64,000 nucleotides of DNA from Alitta virens (lineage: Eukaryota > Annelida > Polychaeta > Phyllodocida > Nereididae), in contig OW028585.1 of NCBI GenBank assembly GCA_932294295.1, forward strand, positions 20,467,912 through 20,531,911, read 5' to 3'. The notes beneath the pieces were generated by a model. The model made no database searches. It was not told where the DNA came from and saw only the letters and a list, made by a program, of their open reading frames with translations. This document shows positions 35,102 to 46,352 of this stretch, piece after piece (position 1 is the stretch's first letter; the number at the start of each line of letters is the position of its first letter). Made by a program: the position numbers and the translations under genes.

Positions 35102-36959
35102 AATTACATTGATTCAATACATTCTATCTGCAATTGAAGACTGTGGGTGCTCTGGTATGCGAGCAATAAATTCTCGAATTGTTGGAAACAGCATCAGTTG
35201 CTTTGAGAGATTTTCTAATTCAGGTTGAGATGTGGCATTTGGCAAGTCACCCTCTCTCCACGTGAGGGAGGGAAAGTCAGCCAGTGTCTCAGCAAATAAT
35301 CTGAAAGAAAATTACTTAATTTGGGTTATCTTAAGATGTAGCCAACATCAAACTTTCTCTGAGCTTTGCAGTAACTCTTGACACTCTAAATTAGACCTAC
35401 CATTCATCACACTTTTTGTTTCAAATTCTAGCCAAATAGTGATGAAATTCTCCTAGTTTTGCTGCTTTGTATGATGTAGTCATAATACTATACCTTAAAA
35501 TCTCAGACAGCAATGATGATTGTTTTTGACTGTTGATATTGCAAAAAATAAAATTTGAACGTAATCATATTTGAACACTTTACCTTAAAATTTCAGGACT
35601 CTGCAGATCAGTCCATTTCAAAACTTTTCCTGGAACACACTGAAGAACACAGCCATTTTGAAAGGTTGCTGGAAAAAGGTCATAGTTCAGTCACCTCATC
35701 TCAAATTTGGTTGGTAGATTATTCCAATTGCTGGACAGTGGACATTTCTTTTGCTACTAGTTCTAAATATGGGAGATTTTATTTCATGGTCACTAAAATC
35801 CAATGCCTCGGTACAATAATCATCCACGTAAAACATGTTCAAAAAAATTTAATAAATTGATTCCTATCAAACTTCAAAATAATTCTCTGATTGCCTTTTG
35901 AACTAGCAGTGGATTTCATACCATGGGTACTGTCAATAAAACTATATTTTTTACACTAATTGTAATTATCAGAAAGTTAGTAAAAAAAAACACAATAAAC
36001 CTTAGAATATATTGTGTTTTATGATATTATTGTTAGCATGATCTTTATTTAGGTGCAATTGGTTCAATTACAAAAAGCCTGAAAATGACATGTGTTGTTA
36101 AATTGAACTTGGGCTACATTAGAAGTCAGAGTTATTCATATTTATGCTATTATAAAATTACAAAATATATTAATATAAGAAGTGATATTGCCTAATACCT
36201 TTCCACAAAGCCCAGCTTCTGAGGCCTTGACAATGACAGGAATTTCATTTTCATGATTAAAAATTACATCTTCTTTTTCATGATGGCGAATTCTTATAAC
36301 AATTGCATCGTCACTGGCGCTGTCATCTTCGTTATGGCATATGGCCGTTTGGTTCATTAAACCCTGTGTTGGGTACTAAATAACAGAAAATTGTACATAT
36401 CTGTTAGTGTAAACCTCACACTATACATTGTATGTAATGCATTTACCTTAAATAAAACCAAAACCAAAACCACAGAATTTTTGGCTGAGGGTAATAATTA
36501 TTCATCCAAATGTTACTACCACTGAAAACATTTCTCTTCACTGCTGCAAACACATGTGTTAACACTACTGCAAACTCTCCTGCAAAAACGTTTAGTACTT
36601 GACATTATTATTATATCATTTCTATGATACGAAGGTTCTGTGAGATAAATCAGGACAGAGTTGCTTTGAAATTTTGCATACTACCGATCAAGAAGAATTA
36701 CCCAGAATTCCAGGAGACTTTTTTCAAAACAACCAATATGAAAGCATGATCTCATAACATACATCCAAGATACCAAAGCGCGACAACACTCAAGTATGTA
36801 TGTTGTTATTTTTTTTTGCGCCCTTTTAATAGTTTACTATTATGTATAATCTTTATTTATTTTTTATATCTATATGTATAGGAATCTAAACGCAAGGCAG
36901 AAGATAAAGTCTTGATAAACTAAAAATTTGATATTATCTGCATATTTCAACCTCTAAGT

Positions 36960-37050
36960 ATTATTTTAGTTACCTGGGAAGGGGGCTCTCACAGTAGTGT
37001 CAAAATCCCACTTAGTTAGTGCCTCCTCAGCCACCTCCTATATATAATCG
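36960..37050 (+). mobile_element. LINE 3' UTR fragment
   Basis: Similar to the 3' UTR of the LINE at 17930-18692 (ACTTAGTTAGTGCCTCCTCA here, ACTTAGTCACTGCCTCCTTG there). Intron 1 of kinase copy B. Short and tail-less. Confidence 0.5.
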
Positions 37051-37974
37051 ACACATTTGTATTATTTAATGCATATGTGACTATTGGCTAATAATTTCTG
37101 TCTTTTTGTCTAGCTCTCCCTACCCGGCATTACTGTTAAGTCTGTCTGGCATTCCCTGCCTCTCCCTGCCACTCACTAGCAGTAAAAGTTTTACTCGATT
37201 AGTTCTACCTAATTTTCTCGATTAATATAAAGTTTTCTCACCTTGATTGTTGCATTATTCCAATTTGGCCTTACAATTTTTATGAAGTCTATTGATGTCA
37301 TCTTCGTTGTTAATTCTGATGTCCGAAGTCTTCCAGCTGTACATTGTTCAGTGGTTTGCGATGCACATAACGGTATGTAAAATATAGAAAGTACTTCCAG
37401 TGGTCATAACCAGATAGGCTTCTATCTGGTTGTATTTAATGCATATGTGACTATTGGCTAATAATTGTCGGTCTGTCTGTCTGTCTTTTTAAGACTGTTA
37501 AACTAACTGACTGTCTAGGTCATCAGTTGGCACTCTATTAATGTTTTTTATGCCCGATAGAGGTCGTATTGATTCACTTATTGTACAAATAACATATGAA
37601 TTGTAGCAACAGGGATTTTCCAGTGCTGTGAACCCCAGTTAATCATTATAACATGCCAAAGTTATGTATTGGCTAATTGTTCGCAATACATCAGATAGCT
37701 GCCTGCCGAGTAGTAGGAATGGTCATAGTATTCGTAAACTGGGTGAATTGTGGCTGTCTTGATATAAAGGTAAACCAGGTTTGTAATCTGTTATCACCCA
37801 ACAATGTCTCAACCAACTATTACATCCTTTGCAGGCCTGTTCAAGCTTGATCTTATCTTTTTCAACATCCCGAGGAACATTCAGCCTATTACACATAATT
37901 ACCTGCAGGGGCTAAGTACTCTACATCACTGTCTATACCAGTGCCTTGATTTACAAACATTGATGAAAGTTAAT

Positions 37975-38290
37975 TCAAGCCATAGACATTCAGTGTAATT
38001 AGTCAATTTTCTGCACTTAATTGCTTTAAGTCAAACATAGTCCGCTATTAATTAAAAGCCAAATTCAATCAGTCAGTTTAGAAAATTCGCTCTAAATTGC
38101 TTCAAGTCGAACAAGCTATAGTCATTCAGTTTGATTAGACAAGAGTGGGTTGGTGGATTAGGGCTTTACGTCCTGTATTGCAATGAGCTGATTATACGGT
38201 CCAGTATCAATTGCTTCAAGTCAAATATGCCTTAGTCATTCAGCCCAATTAGAAAGTTGTCTGCTCCTAATTGCTTCCAGTTAAATTAGT
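37975..38290 (+). repeat. Degenerate tandem repeat, unit ~75 bp
   Basis: Three to four diverged units share AATTGCTTCAAGTC, AGTCATTCAG and AATTAGA-like blocks. A SINE fragment sits inside at ~38155-38200. Confidence 0.5.
38155..38200 (-). mobile_element. SINE family 1 tail fragment
   Basis: On the minus strand ATACAGGACGTAAAGCCCTA matches the 3' end of the intact SINE at 23845-24033 (ATACAGGATGTAAAGCCCTA). Confidence 0.6.
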
Positions 38291-38724
38291 CGCGCAACTG
38301 CAATCTGGCTGAGGGGGCTGGCTAGACAGACACCTGTACATTAACTGATAAATATACTAATAGATAGACACTTCGATCACTCAAAATGCACATGGGACAT
38401 TACAAAGCAAGCTATTAACTTGGTTTTTTACAATAATGAATTCTAATTGGACACCTTTCTACAATTTGAAACCAGATACTATGAATATTGAACTCATCGA
38501 ATGCTATTTACAGATACAGCCCATGTACCAACATTGTGTTACCTATCTACACAACACTATGTGCTGCCAAGCGACCTAATTATCTCTAAGTAAGCAAATT
38601 GTTGTGTTCTAACGGGTATACCGATTATCATCCTGTATCTGATAGGATGCATATTTGGTTCAAAATCTTATCACAAATGTGCAACAGAAAAGGGTATATA
38701 AATCCTTAGTTCCTGACAATTTTT

Positions 38725-39693
38725 CTAATCCACATGATTTTGACCAACTAGCAAATCATATACTTTAAAAAGCTGTAGGGGAGTTATGCAGACTAGATGA
38801 ACGAAGCTGACTGTCAACAACATTACAGTGATTGATTTTGTGTTATTTTTTGTAGAGGCAGACACCAAACCTTGTCTAATTGCTTGTTGTCTTATTAATT
38901 TACTAATTATTATAATATTGCATGTCAGAAGAACCGCAAATGGAGCAGCTGATCTGATGATTAAGTCTTGAATCGGTCTTACCGTCTTCATGTAATTGCG
39001 CATTACGGGATAGTCATCAGAGATCGTGCAAAAGCTGATAATGTGCTTTGTGCCATTCATAAAAAAATAATGATTTCCATAGCTCCAAAAATAGTGAACA
39101 TAGCATGCAGAGCTCAGGATGTTTATAAAAGTTATTGCCCATTTAGCTGATGATTTCTTGCAGAATTTCGCTGTCTCAAATGGAAAACAAACAACAAGCG
39201 TCCGTTCCAAAGTCACTGCAACTAGTGTCCAGCAAGATATGGTCTTTGCCGAATGGTTAATGAAAAACCATATCCTGCATGCCCATGGGTTTTCAACTAA
39301 TGTGTCCTGTCTAGTCAAAGCCCAAGGAAGATTTCTTATGATTTGTCCATTTATGCAAACTATCATGTCAGCAATAGCAAGGTTTATCAAATAAACAGAA
39401 GTAGATGAAATGTGGATTTTGTGTAGGAGAACGACAATGACTAAAACATTTCCAGTAATCCCAATCAGCACAATAAGGATCCCAAATGCCAACTGCAGAT
39501 ACCATCCCAGTTCTGCCAAAAGGAAATACGGTGCTTCTGTAGTTGAATTTATTTGTAGTTCGGCTGTAAAAGCATAAATTGTTGTTGAATTCGTGTCCAA
39601 ATCCATAATAGCTGAAAGATTATATTTTAAATTCTGTAGATGAAACTTTAAACACTTACAGGTCTTAAAAAATGTAATAGCCAGTGATGGCAT
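38725..39693 (-). CDS. Rhodopsin-like (class A) GPCR, open through TM6, TM7 missing
   Basis: Open frame of 322 codons. The likely start is the inner ATG at 39606 (MDLDTNSTT), which gives an N-glycosylatable N-terminus (NST, NSTT) before TM1. Seen in order: TM1 with GITGNVLVIV, TM2 with LAIAD, the TM3-linked Cys in WACRIW, and TM3 ending LERT (ERT at the DRY position). Then come TM4, TM5 (IIRSAAPFAVLL) and TM6 (VHLVCITPLQLFKVYDLL). The frame stops at 38725 with no TM7 or NPxxY. No TM7 exon is evident in the next 600 bp, so the gene is probably a 3'-truncated duplicate. It resembles the expanded orphan/peptide-type receptors of marine invertebrates; ligand unknown. Paralogs lie at 41.8-46.1 kb. 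Confidence 0.65.
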   Translation of the reverse strand: MPSLAITFFKTCKCLKFHLQNLKYNLSAIMDLDTNSTTIYAFTAELQINSTTEAPYFLLAELGWYLQLAFGILIVLIGITGNVLVIVVLLHKIHISSTSVYLINLAIADMIVCINGQIIRNLPWALTRQDTLVENPWACRIWFFINHSAKTISCWTLVAVTLERTLVVCFPFETAKFCKKSSAKWAITFINILSSACYVHYFWSYGNHYFFMNGTKHIISFCTISDDYPVMRNYMKTVRPIQDLIIRSAAPFAVLLTCNIIIISKLIRQQAIRQGLVSASTKNNTKSITVMLLTVSFVHLVCITPLQLFKVYDLLVGQNHVD

Positions 39694-40148
39694 TAGTACA
39701 TGTATCCGAAAACAGTATACAGATATTTGGACACATCACACAGCCAGTTTTGTGACGTCGCATGTGTATGACAGGATTAACAGAGGGTCCTAATTTTCAA
39801 TAACGCTTGAAGGAAATAATGAAAAATAGCCCACACGGTTGAAAACCATGTAGTGTAAGTGGAGATGAGAGGATGGGGGTGGAAAAATAGAAGTGTGAAT
39901 TTGTTAAAACTATAAAAATGTTGAGGAACCTTTAAGACTAAGATGAAAAATTGTAGGAAAATGTTGGTCATGTGACCAAGGGTTATTTGGTTTCATGTAA
40001 CAAGGGGTTGATTCATGTGGTTGTACTTTTTGCTGTTCCCTAGACAAATAATTTCAAAGTATAAAAAATCTTGTTTTTAATGACAATAACAATTATTTCT
40101 TTTACAAGTGGATTTATTAGTTCGGGCACTATTTAAGCTGCAAGCAAT

Positions 40149-40196
40149 CCCAGATAGCATTCCAAATCGTTGATACGATTTGGAATGCTATCCGGG
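40149..40196. mobile_element. MITE family M2, end-to-end palindrome (interior deleted)
   Basis: Only the two inverted ends remain: CCCAGATAGCATTCC facing GGAATGCTATCCGGG, 48 bp in all with a tiny loop. An internal-deletion derivative of the 119-131 bp copies. Confidence 0.85.
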
Positions 40197-40821
40197 ATCT
40201 AGCTATAACTACTCACAGGAAGCTATAAGTATTTCTTAATGATTAATAAATACAAATCTTGTACATTTTTAGGCTGGTAGCATTTCGACTGAAGTGGGAT
40301 GTCAGAAGACCTGACTTTCGGCGTCTCCAGCTAGGTATGGCTTGGTTTGGCTTCTTATAGCTTAAGGTAGTTCTGGATAGTTGAAGTTGATTGTTTTTCA
40401 TGATTGGTACTGCATCATAGTTGGATTGGTAATAAATATCCAGACTTCGTTTTCGGTTACATTTCATCGTGAAAAGCTTGGGGCATTACAAAATATACCA
40501 GAAATGTTACTCATTAGTCAAACCCCAAATTTATAAACCATAAAAATCTCTATCTGTTCCAGGTTTCCTATCTTTCCAATTACAATCTTTTATTATGGTC
40601 ACAGAGAAGTGGAAGAAATTACAGTAATTATGCACAATATAACAAACTTTACTCAATTGTGATACAGAAGTGTTTTTATCAGCAAAGAATCGAAGTTGCA
40701 TAGGATTTGAAGTCTAGCCTATATTTCTGTCAATTTTGTGCCACTCCATGCCTTTTATGAAAATAAATGACAGAAAAACAGGAAATTTATTTTGAATCCT
40801 ACTGTTATACATAATCTCATA

Positions 40822-40952
40822 CCCAGATAGCATTCCAAATTGATTCAACGTCGGCGCGATGTCGGCCATATTAATACGATGTTGTAACGACAGTGGTCTA
40901 TATGGCAACTATCAGCTTAACTATGCTGGGACGATTTGGAATGCTATCTTGG
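40822..40952. mobile_element. MITE family M2, 131 bp copy
   Basis: CCCAGATAGCATTCCAAAT at the left and an inverted match ending GGAATGCTATCTTGG at the right; the centre TTAATACGATGTTGTAAC is shared with the copy at 34983. Confidence 0.85.
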
Positions 40953-41614
40953 TAATGGACTCACCTAAATGTCTTCCTGTGGTTCAGTCGTGTTTCCCAG
41001 TGTGTCCAATAGTGAGTGAATGTCTATCTACATTAGCTCACAATTTGTTTGTGAATATTGCCAATTGCAATCTAAGTGTATTTTGCAAAATAAAATTCTT
41101 ATCTTTTTTGACAGGCCACTATATTTACTCAGACAAATATTCTTTGCATTGTATCTACAGTGTGGTATCATGTGTGCTGTGAATTTGTGACTGGGAGAGG
41201 TACAATTAATCATAATATTATGCGAATAGTCCCAATGCACAAAAATTTTCTGAGATCCATTATGTGAAAGCTCCGTAGAATTAAATTAGGTATGTAATGT
41301 TTGCACATGAAACAAAGTAGTTGCATCCAGCATTAAAATTATGGTTTTGCCTCCCTCTGAATTAGTTGGCATGCATGAGAATACATGAAATTGCTGTCAC
41401 TGTCCATTGCTAATAGCATCAATGCAGGCAACTAACAGACATTGCATCACCTGCCTCTGTTTATCTGATGCGACCGAATGTTCCAATGCTGCCACCTTGT
41501 ATTAGCTCAATGCATCCGCCATGCCATTATCACACTCAGCTGTTTCAACAGGAGACTTAATTCTGTAAGAAACTGACCTGAGACTCACTTATAGCTTAAC
41601 TAGTGTATTTTATT

Positions 41615-41684
41615 GCCTGATTGGGAAGGTTGGCTGCCTGATTGGGAAGGTTGGCTGCCTGATTGGAAAGGTTGGCTGCCTGGT
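41615..41684 (+). repeat. 21 bp tandem repeat, 3.3 units
   Basis: Unit GCCTGATTGGGAAGGTTGGC(T), three nearly identical copies at 41615, 41636 and 41657, then a partial one. Confidence 0.95.
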
Positions 41685-41750
41685 CAGTCATGCATGACAA
41701 TTGGTCGCGTAAGAGAAACAAAAACAAAACAAAACCAGAGCTCATGACTA

Positions 41751-41835
41751 CATAGAAGTAGATGAAATGTGGCAGTTAAAACATAAAATCTACAAGTAAT
41801 TCCAATATGGTTGAGATCCAAATGCTGAATGCGCA
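41751..41835 (-). pseudogene. Inverted TM1 fragment of the class A GPCR family
   Basis: Diverged minus-strand match to the TM1-TM2 coding region of the receptor at 38725-39693 (shared AAGTAGATGAAATGTGG and AGTAATTCCAAT-like blocks). It lies upstream of, and inverted relative to, the TM2-TM4 fragment at 42171, so this paralog was rearranged. Confidence 0.5.
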
Positions 41836-42170
41836 TGCCAGGCTTCAGCCGTCACAAGGAAATAGAGCGCTGTCATTTCAGGCTTGAAAGTAGATATTTA
41901 CGTGTTATTATAATCCATGGAACAAGTAATTGTCCATTTATCGATAATCTCATTGTCGCCGGTATGTTGAATACCTTGCCACTCAATGTTCGGCAGTGGT
42001 TACAGAATATGTCATTTGTGAAAAATAAAGCATTTTACGTTTCATCCCCGTTGAGTTATACAATCGGTAACACTAGCCCAAACTGCCTAATTACACTTAT
42101 AATTCTCAACAAAAGCCTAATATCTACTTATATTATTTCATTCCCATGAGAACTAATGTAATTTGAATCG

Positions 42171-42640
42171 ATGACTATGGTGTTTTGGCTTATTTTAACA
42201 AATAATAAACACCATATTTCATCTAATAATGTTTATTTGATAAACCTTGCTATTGCTGACTTGATAGTTTGCATAAATGGACAACTAATAAGAAATCTTC
42301 CTCGGGCTTTGAGTAGACAGGACACACTTGTTGGAAACCCATGGGCATGCAGGATATGGGTTTTCATTAACCATTCGGCAAAGACCATATCTTGCTTGAC
42401 ACTAGTTGCAGTGACTTTGGAATGGACGCTTGTTGTTTGTTCTCCATTTGAGTCAGCGAAATTCTGCAAGAAATCATCAGCGATAACTTTTATAAACATC
42501 CTGAGCTCTGCATGTTATGTTCAATATTTGTGGAGCTATGGAAGTCAATATGGTTGCGCTACTAATGGTGAAAAGCACATGATCAGCTTTTGCACGACCT
42601 CAGTGCTTATTTCTATTATTGTGTCAAATGTAACGTGATA
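42171..42640 (+). pseudogene. Class A GPCR fragment, TM2-TM4
   Basis: Very close to the 38725-39693 receptor on the opposite strand: YLINLAIADLIVCINGQLIR, NPWACRIWVFINHSAKTIS and AITFINILSSACYVQ. It lacks TM1 and everything after the loop following TM4. LER of the DRY-position motif is changed to LEW, removing the conserved Arg, and KW before TM4 is deleted. Not functional. Confidence 0.85.
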
Positions 42641-44094
42641 CATTATTCACAATGTAAAGACAGAGAACACTGTTTCATGATGTTTTACTATCAAGAAACT
42701 TCCATTATTGTTGGTCAAAATTACATTAGAATAAAGGGTTTTTTTCACAATTGTATATTATTTGTCTTTTTAAAACTACTCTGGCTTCCATCTTTTGGAA
42801 AATAAGGTGATTTTGGCCATTCATATATGTGCAAGAGGACCATAACAAGCAAGAAAATAAATATGAGCTCTTATTCTTGCATAGATTCCACACAGCCCTG
42901 CAAAAAATAAAGTCTAGTTTTGCAACATTTCCCATTTTCACCCTTTTTTCAGAGCATTACAGTTTGAAATATATCACCAATAGCCTTGATGTAACAGCAT
43001 AAATGGATTCAGTACAACTTCTTTACTTCAGGTACAACATTTCATGCCTACATTATGAAAAATAAGAAAGATATGGACGTTTGAACTGGGAAATTCATGC
43101 CGTTGTGCTTTTCCGCAAAAAAAAAATACAATTTTAAATTGCTGTATCTTCTAAACCATTGAAACTGGAGACCTGAAATTTTGGATTTTTCCATTAATTA
43201 TATAGTCCTACAACTGGTATTTTTTGCATAATGTTTTGAGATGGTGACCTGAGAAGTTTGTCTGAATTTCGGCGAATTCATAATGAATTGACCCAGCTCC
43301 GGTTTTTTGTTTTGGAAGAACTTGGCTGGTATTTTTCATCTGCATTTGGAATTATTGTTTTGATTGGCATTGCTGGAAATGTTTTAGTCATTGCAGTCCT
43401 TATTCATAAACGCCATATTTTATCGACTTCAATTTTTATATATCTGGCGTCTAGACCTATCACACAATATAACTATGATAAATATTAGCTTTTAACAAAG
43501 CCTGATATTTATAGTGAACACATACTCAAATTTTGTGAAATTTGTAGGTCAACAACTGATAGAAAGATATGAAACACAAATCTTAAGACTGCATATATTA
43601 TGTAATTATTTTGTGAATAAAGTCAGATGAAGAAAAGCTATTTTTTCCAAATTCCTACTGTCCTGACGATTACAAAATCATGATAATTCACACAAGTGAG
43701 CTCTGCAGTGATTATAGTTTTAGCTAATTTTGGATAAAGTTCTTGGTTACAACTTCAAAAGTTCATAACTTAAAGTTTCAGTCATAATTGAACTTGTAAC
43801 CATGGAGTTTTACTGCAGTAGAACAAGCTAAACAACAGTCTTTTTTTTAGGCAATTGCCACATGGCCATATATAGAGCTTACAGGCCGTAAGTACTAGAA
43901 TAGCTAAGCTGCTTCAGCAAGCATTGGTGCATTGGTTAAAGTCTAGTCCAGAGAAAGATTTATTTTTTAAATCAATAATATGTCATTAATATATACTATC
44001 GACTATTATCACGCAAGTCTGGTACAGGTCTCTTTTTAAAAGAGAGCTTTACTTGTTATCCATTTCTTTTTATTAAAGCTTTCTTATAAAGCTT

Positions 44095-44655
44095 TGTTAT
44101 ATTAAAATATGCTGACGATACTGTTATAATTGGAAATATTGAAAATGATGAAACTGCATATACTCATCAGGTTAACAATTTTGTAAATTGGTGCAAATTG
44201 AATTACTTAAACTTCAATGTGAAAAGACTATGGAAATGGTTATTGATTTTAGGAAGAACAAAGGATTATATGAACTAATTACCAATCAAGAGTGGAATGT
44301 CAGTCTAGCTAGCTCATATAAATACTTAGGAGTTGTGATTGATGACAAGCTAAATTTCTCTGATAATGTTCAAAATGTGAACAAGATGTGTATTAGAAGA
44401 GTGCATCATTTAAGATGCTTGCATAACATCAATGTTTGATAAGAAAATCTTGTCCCTGTTCTATAAGTCTGTAATATTGTTGGGTTACTTCCAGTGTAAT
44501 AACTTGGTATGGCTCATCTCGCTAATGAAAATTATTCGCACTGTAAGGAAATAGGGTGTTGTTACCAAGAGCTTGCTAGATTTGTATAATGAAGCGTGTG
44601 TAAAAATGGTTAAAAAGGTAATGAAGGACAACAAACACCCACTTAACTCCAAATA
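44095..44655 (+). mobile_element. LINE reverse transcriptase fragment inside the GPCR pseudogene
   Basis: Encodes the catalytic YADDTVIIG box, then VNWCKLNYLNFN and the downstream YKYLGVVIDDKLNF block, typical of LINE RT palm and thumb. A piece continues after a TGA at ~44440. Lies between TM1 and TM3 of the receptor pseudogene. Limits are approximate. Confidence 0.8.
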
Positions 44656-45127
44656 TAGTAAAATCTTGGGCATGCAAGATATTTTTTTGTATTGACCATT
44701 TGGCAAAAACCATATCTTGCTGGTTGCTAGTTGCAGTTACATTACACACAAACGCTTGTTGTTTGTTTTCCATTTGAGACAGCAAAATTCAGCTTCATGC
44801 AATAACTTTTATAAACATCTTGAGCCTAGGATGTTATAATCAGTATTTTTGGAGCTATGGAAATTGATATTTTTTTATGAATGGCGCAAAGCACGTTATC
44901 AGTTCTTCTGCATGATCTCTGATGACTATGCTGTATTGCGCAATTACATGAAGACGGTAAGACCAATTCAAGACTTAATTATCAGATCAGCTGCTCCACT
45001 TTGTGGGTTCTTCTGACATGCAACATTATCATTATCAGTAAATTGATAAGACAACAGGCAATTAGGCGTAATATGGCTTCTGCATCACATTAAATCAATC
45101 ACTGTTAAGCTGTTGACAGTCAGTTTT

Positions 45128-45956
45128 GTCCTCACTGACGTCATTTTGACGTCTCTGGAAGGTGTCTCATGACCAGCACATACTGTTCTCAGATGCAAAC
45201 TTCAATGACGTCTTATTGAGACGTCTAAAAGACATCATCTGACTACACCCCTTTGACGTATTAAAATGACCAAATTCTAACGTGAGAAATACGTCATCAG
45301 ACGACATCTTTTAGACGTATTTAGATTACCAGTTTCAGACGTCCAAAAGACGTCATCTGGCAATGTCTTCAAGAAAAACTTTTATGAAAACTTCGGATGT
45401 ATTAATGGGATATCCTGGTTTGCACCAGACATACACAGAGACCACATAACTCAATTTAATTGAATTAGAAAATTTTTTATTGTGAAATATTGTACTGTTA
45501 CATACTGTTTGAGCAAGCAATTAAGATTCACATATGCTCACAGATAGAGGAGTGCAGCAAATCAGTTCTAATATATAACATATCAGACTTCTTCACCTGA
45601 GATGCCTCTTTATGGTCTGAAATAAATGCATATATATCAGAAACTATAGACTAAATTAATGATATGAATCAGCATGCATATTTTCAAAGGGGGGAAATTT
45701 AAAAAACGACACTTACCATGAGTGATGGAATAACTCAATTGTATGGTATATATTCCAAAGATGAATATTTTATGCTTGAAATCCACCAGATAGCACTAGA
45801 ATAAGATGTCGATATGACGTCATATTTCCTGGTAATTTTGACATCTTTAAAGCACGTAGGTCTCATGTAGGTCTCAAATTGGTCATGACATCATGACCAG
45901 TTTGAGACCAGAAAAAGACGTCATTTTTATGACTTGTGCCCACTGGGGTTGATGTC
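45128..45956. mobile_element. Non-coding element rich in ACGTC inverted repeats, inserted in the GPCR pseudogene
   Basis: Receptor homology stops inside TM6 at 45127 and resumes in TM7 at 45957. The intervening 829 bp has many GACGTC/ACGTCAT motifs, direct and inverted (TGACGTCATTTTGACGTC at the left; AGACGTCATTTTTATGAC at the right), and a right end GTGCCCACTGGGG. Probably a non-autonomous DNA transposon; the left end lacks the matching CCCCAGTGGGCAC, so it may be truncated there. Confidence 0.6.
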
Positions 45957-46280
45957 TATTACTTGAACCACGCTATTTATTTCATTCGGTACCGCATTTC
46001 TGGGAAATATTTCTGGCACGATGTCAGAGACATGTTAAAAACAGCAATAGTTAAATTTAAACTTGTAAACTCCCCAGCAACTTTGTCAACTGATGTGAGT
46101 AGATATGTTTAGTCATTAACATGGATGCAGCTTTGCAAATAAATGGGACAACATGCATCAAAACATTTTAGGGTAAACCTCCTGACAGGGTACGCAGAGT
46201 GTTTATGGAAGTGGAATATCAAAATAAAGGGTATTTGTTTTAGTGTGGGGAAATACAATGTATTATTACTAGATCACTAA

Positions 46281-46295
46281 GGGGGGGGGGGGGGG
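46281..46295 (+). repeat. Poly-G run, G15
   Basis: Fifteen consecutive G between AGATCACTAA and TTTTCTTC. Confidence 0.95.
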
Positions 46296-46352
46296 TTTTC
46301 TTCACAAACTAACTTATTCTCTTTGTCGAATGTACTCACATTGGAAGGTTAA

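Larger units (their letters stand above)
31107..37344 (-). pseudogene. Ethanolamine kinase duplicate, full length but decaying (copy B)
   Basis: All nine exons of copy A are present in order: 37344-37242, 36375-36192, 35668-35584, 35300-35121, 34731-34589, 34495-34400, 31934-31780, 31689-31622, 31200-31107. Catalytic FSHNDFHFNN and LIDYECTGYN are kept. Lesions: a 1-nt insertion in exon 1 (AGACTTCAT for AGACTCAT); the exon 2 donor is GC instead of GT; the exon 6 acceptor AG is AA (TTTCAA|AT); and a 1-nt deletion in the last exon shifts the frame after GKDKMV. An in-frame ATG just before the exon 1 insertion (GAAGATGACATC) could restart translation and a GC donor can work, but the lost acceptor predicts mis-splicing. 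Hence pseudogene or at best altered product. Confidence 0.8.
43258..46112 (+). pseudogene. Class A GPCR pseudogene split by two insertions
   Basis: Three collinear pieces of one receptor gene. 43258-~43450: N-terminus and TM1 (EELGWYFSSAFGI, GIAGNVLVIAV). ~44660-45127: diverged TM3 to TM6 with stops and frameshifts (RPIQDLIIRSAAP, KSITVKLLTVSFV). 45957-46112: TM7 and tail (YYLNHAIYFIRYRISGK, then DVRDML) ending at TAG. The first gap holds a LINE fragment, the second a DNA element. TM2 is missing. The TM7 piece shows what the truncated receptor at 38725-39693 lacks. Confidence 0.8.

Noticed and set aside
37062..37466. Pair of ~36 bp direct repeats (ATTTAATGCATATGTGACTA ...) flanking exon 1 of kinase copy B
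   Set aside because: Too long for a target duplication and no element lies between them that copy A lacks; probably a local duplication of no special meaning.
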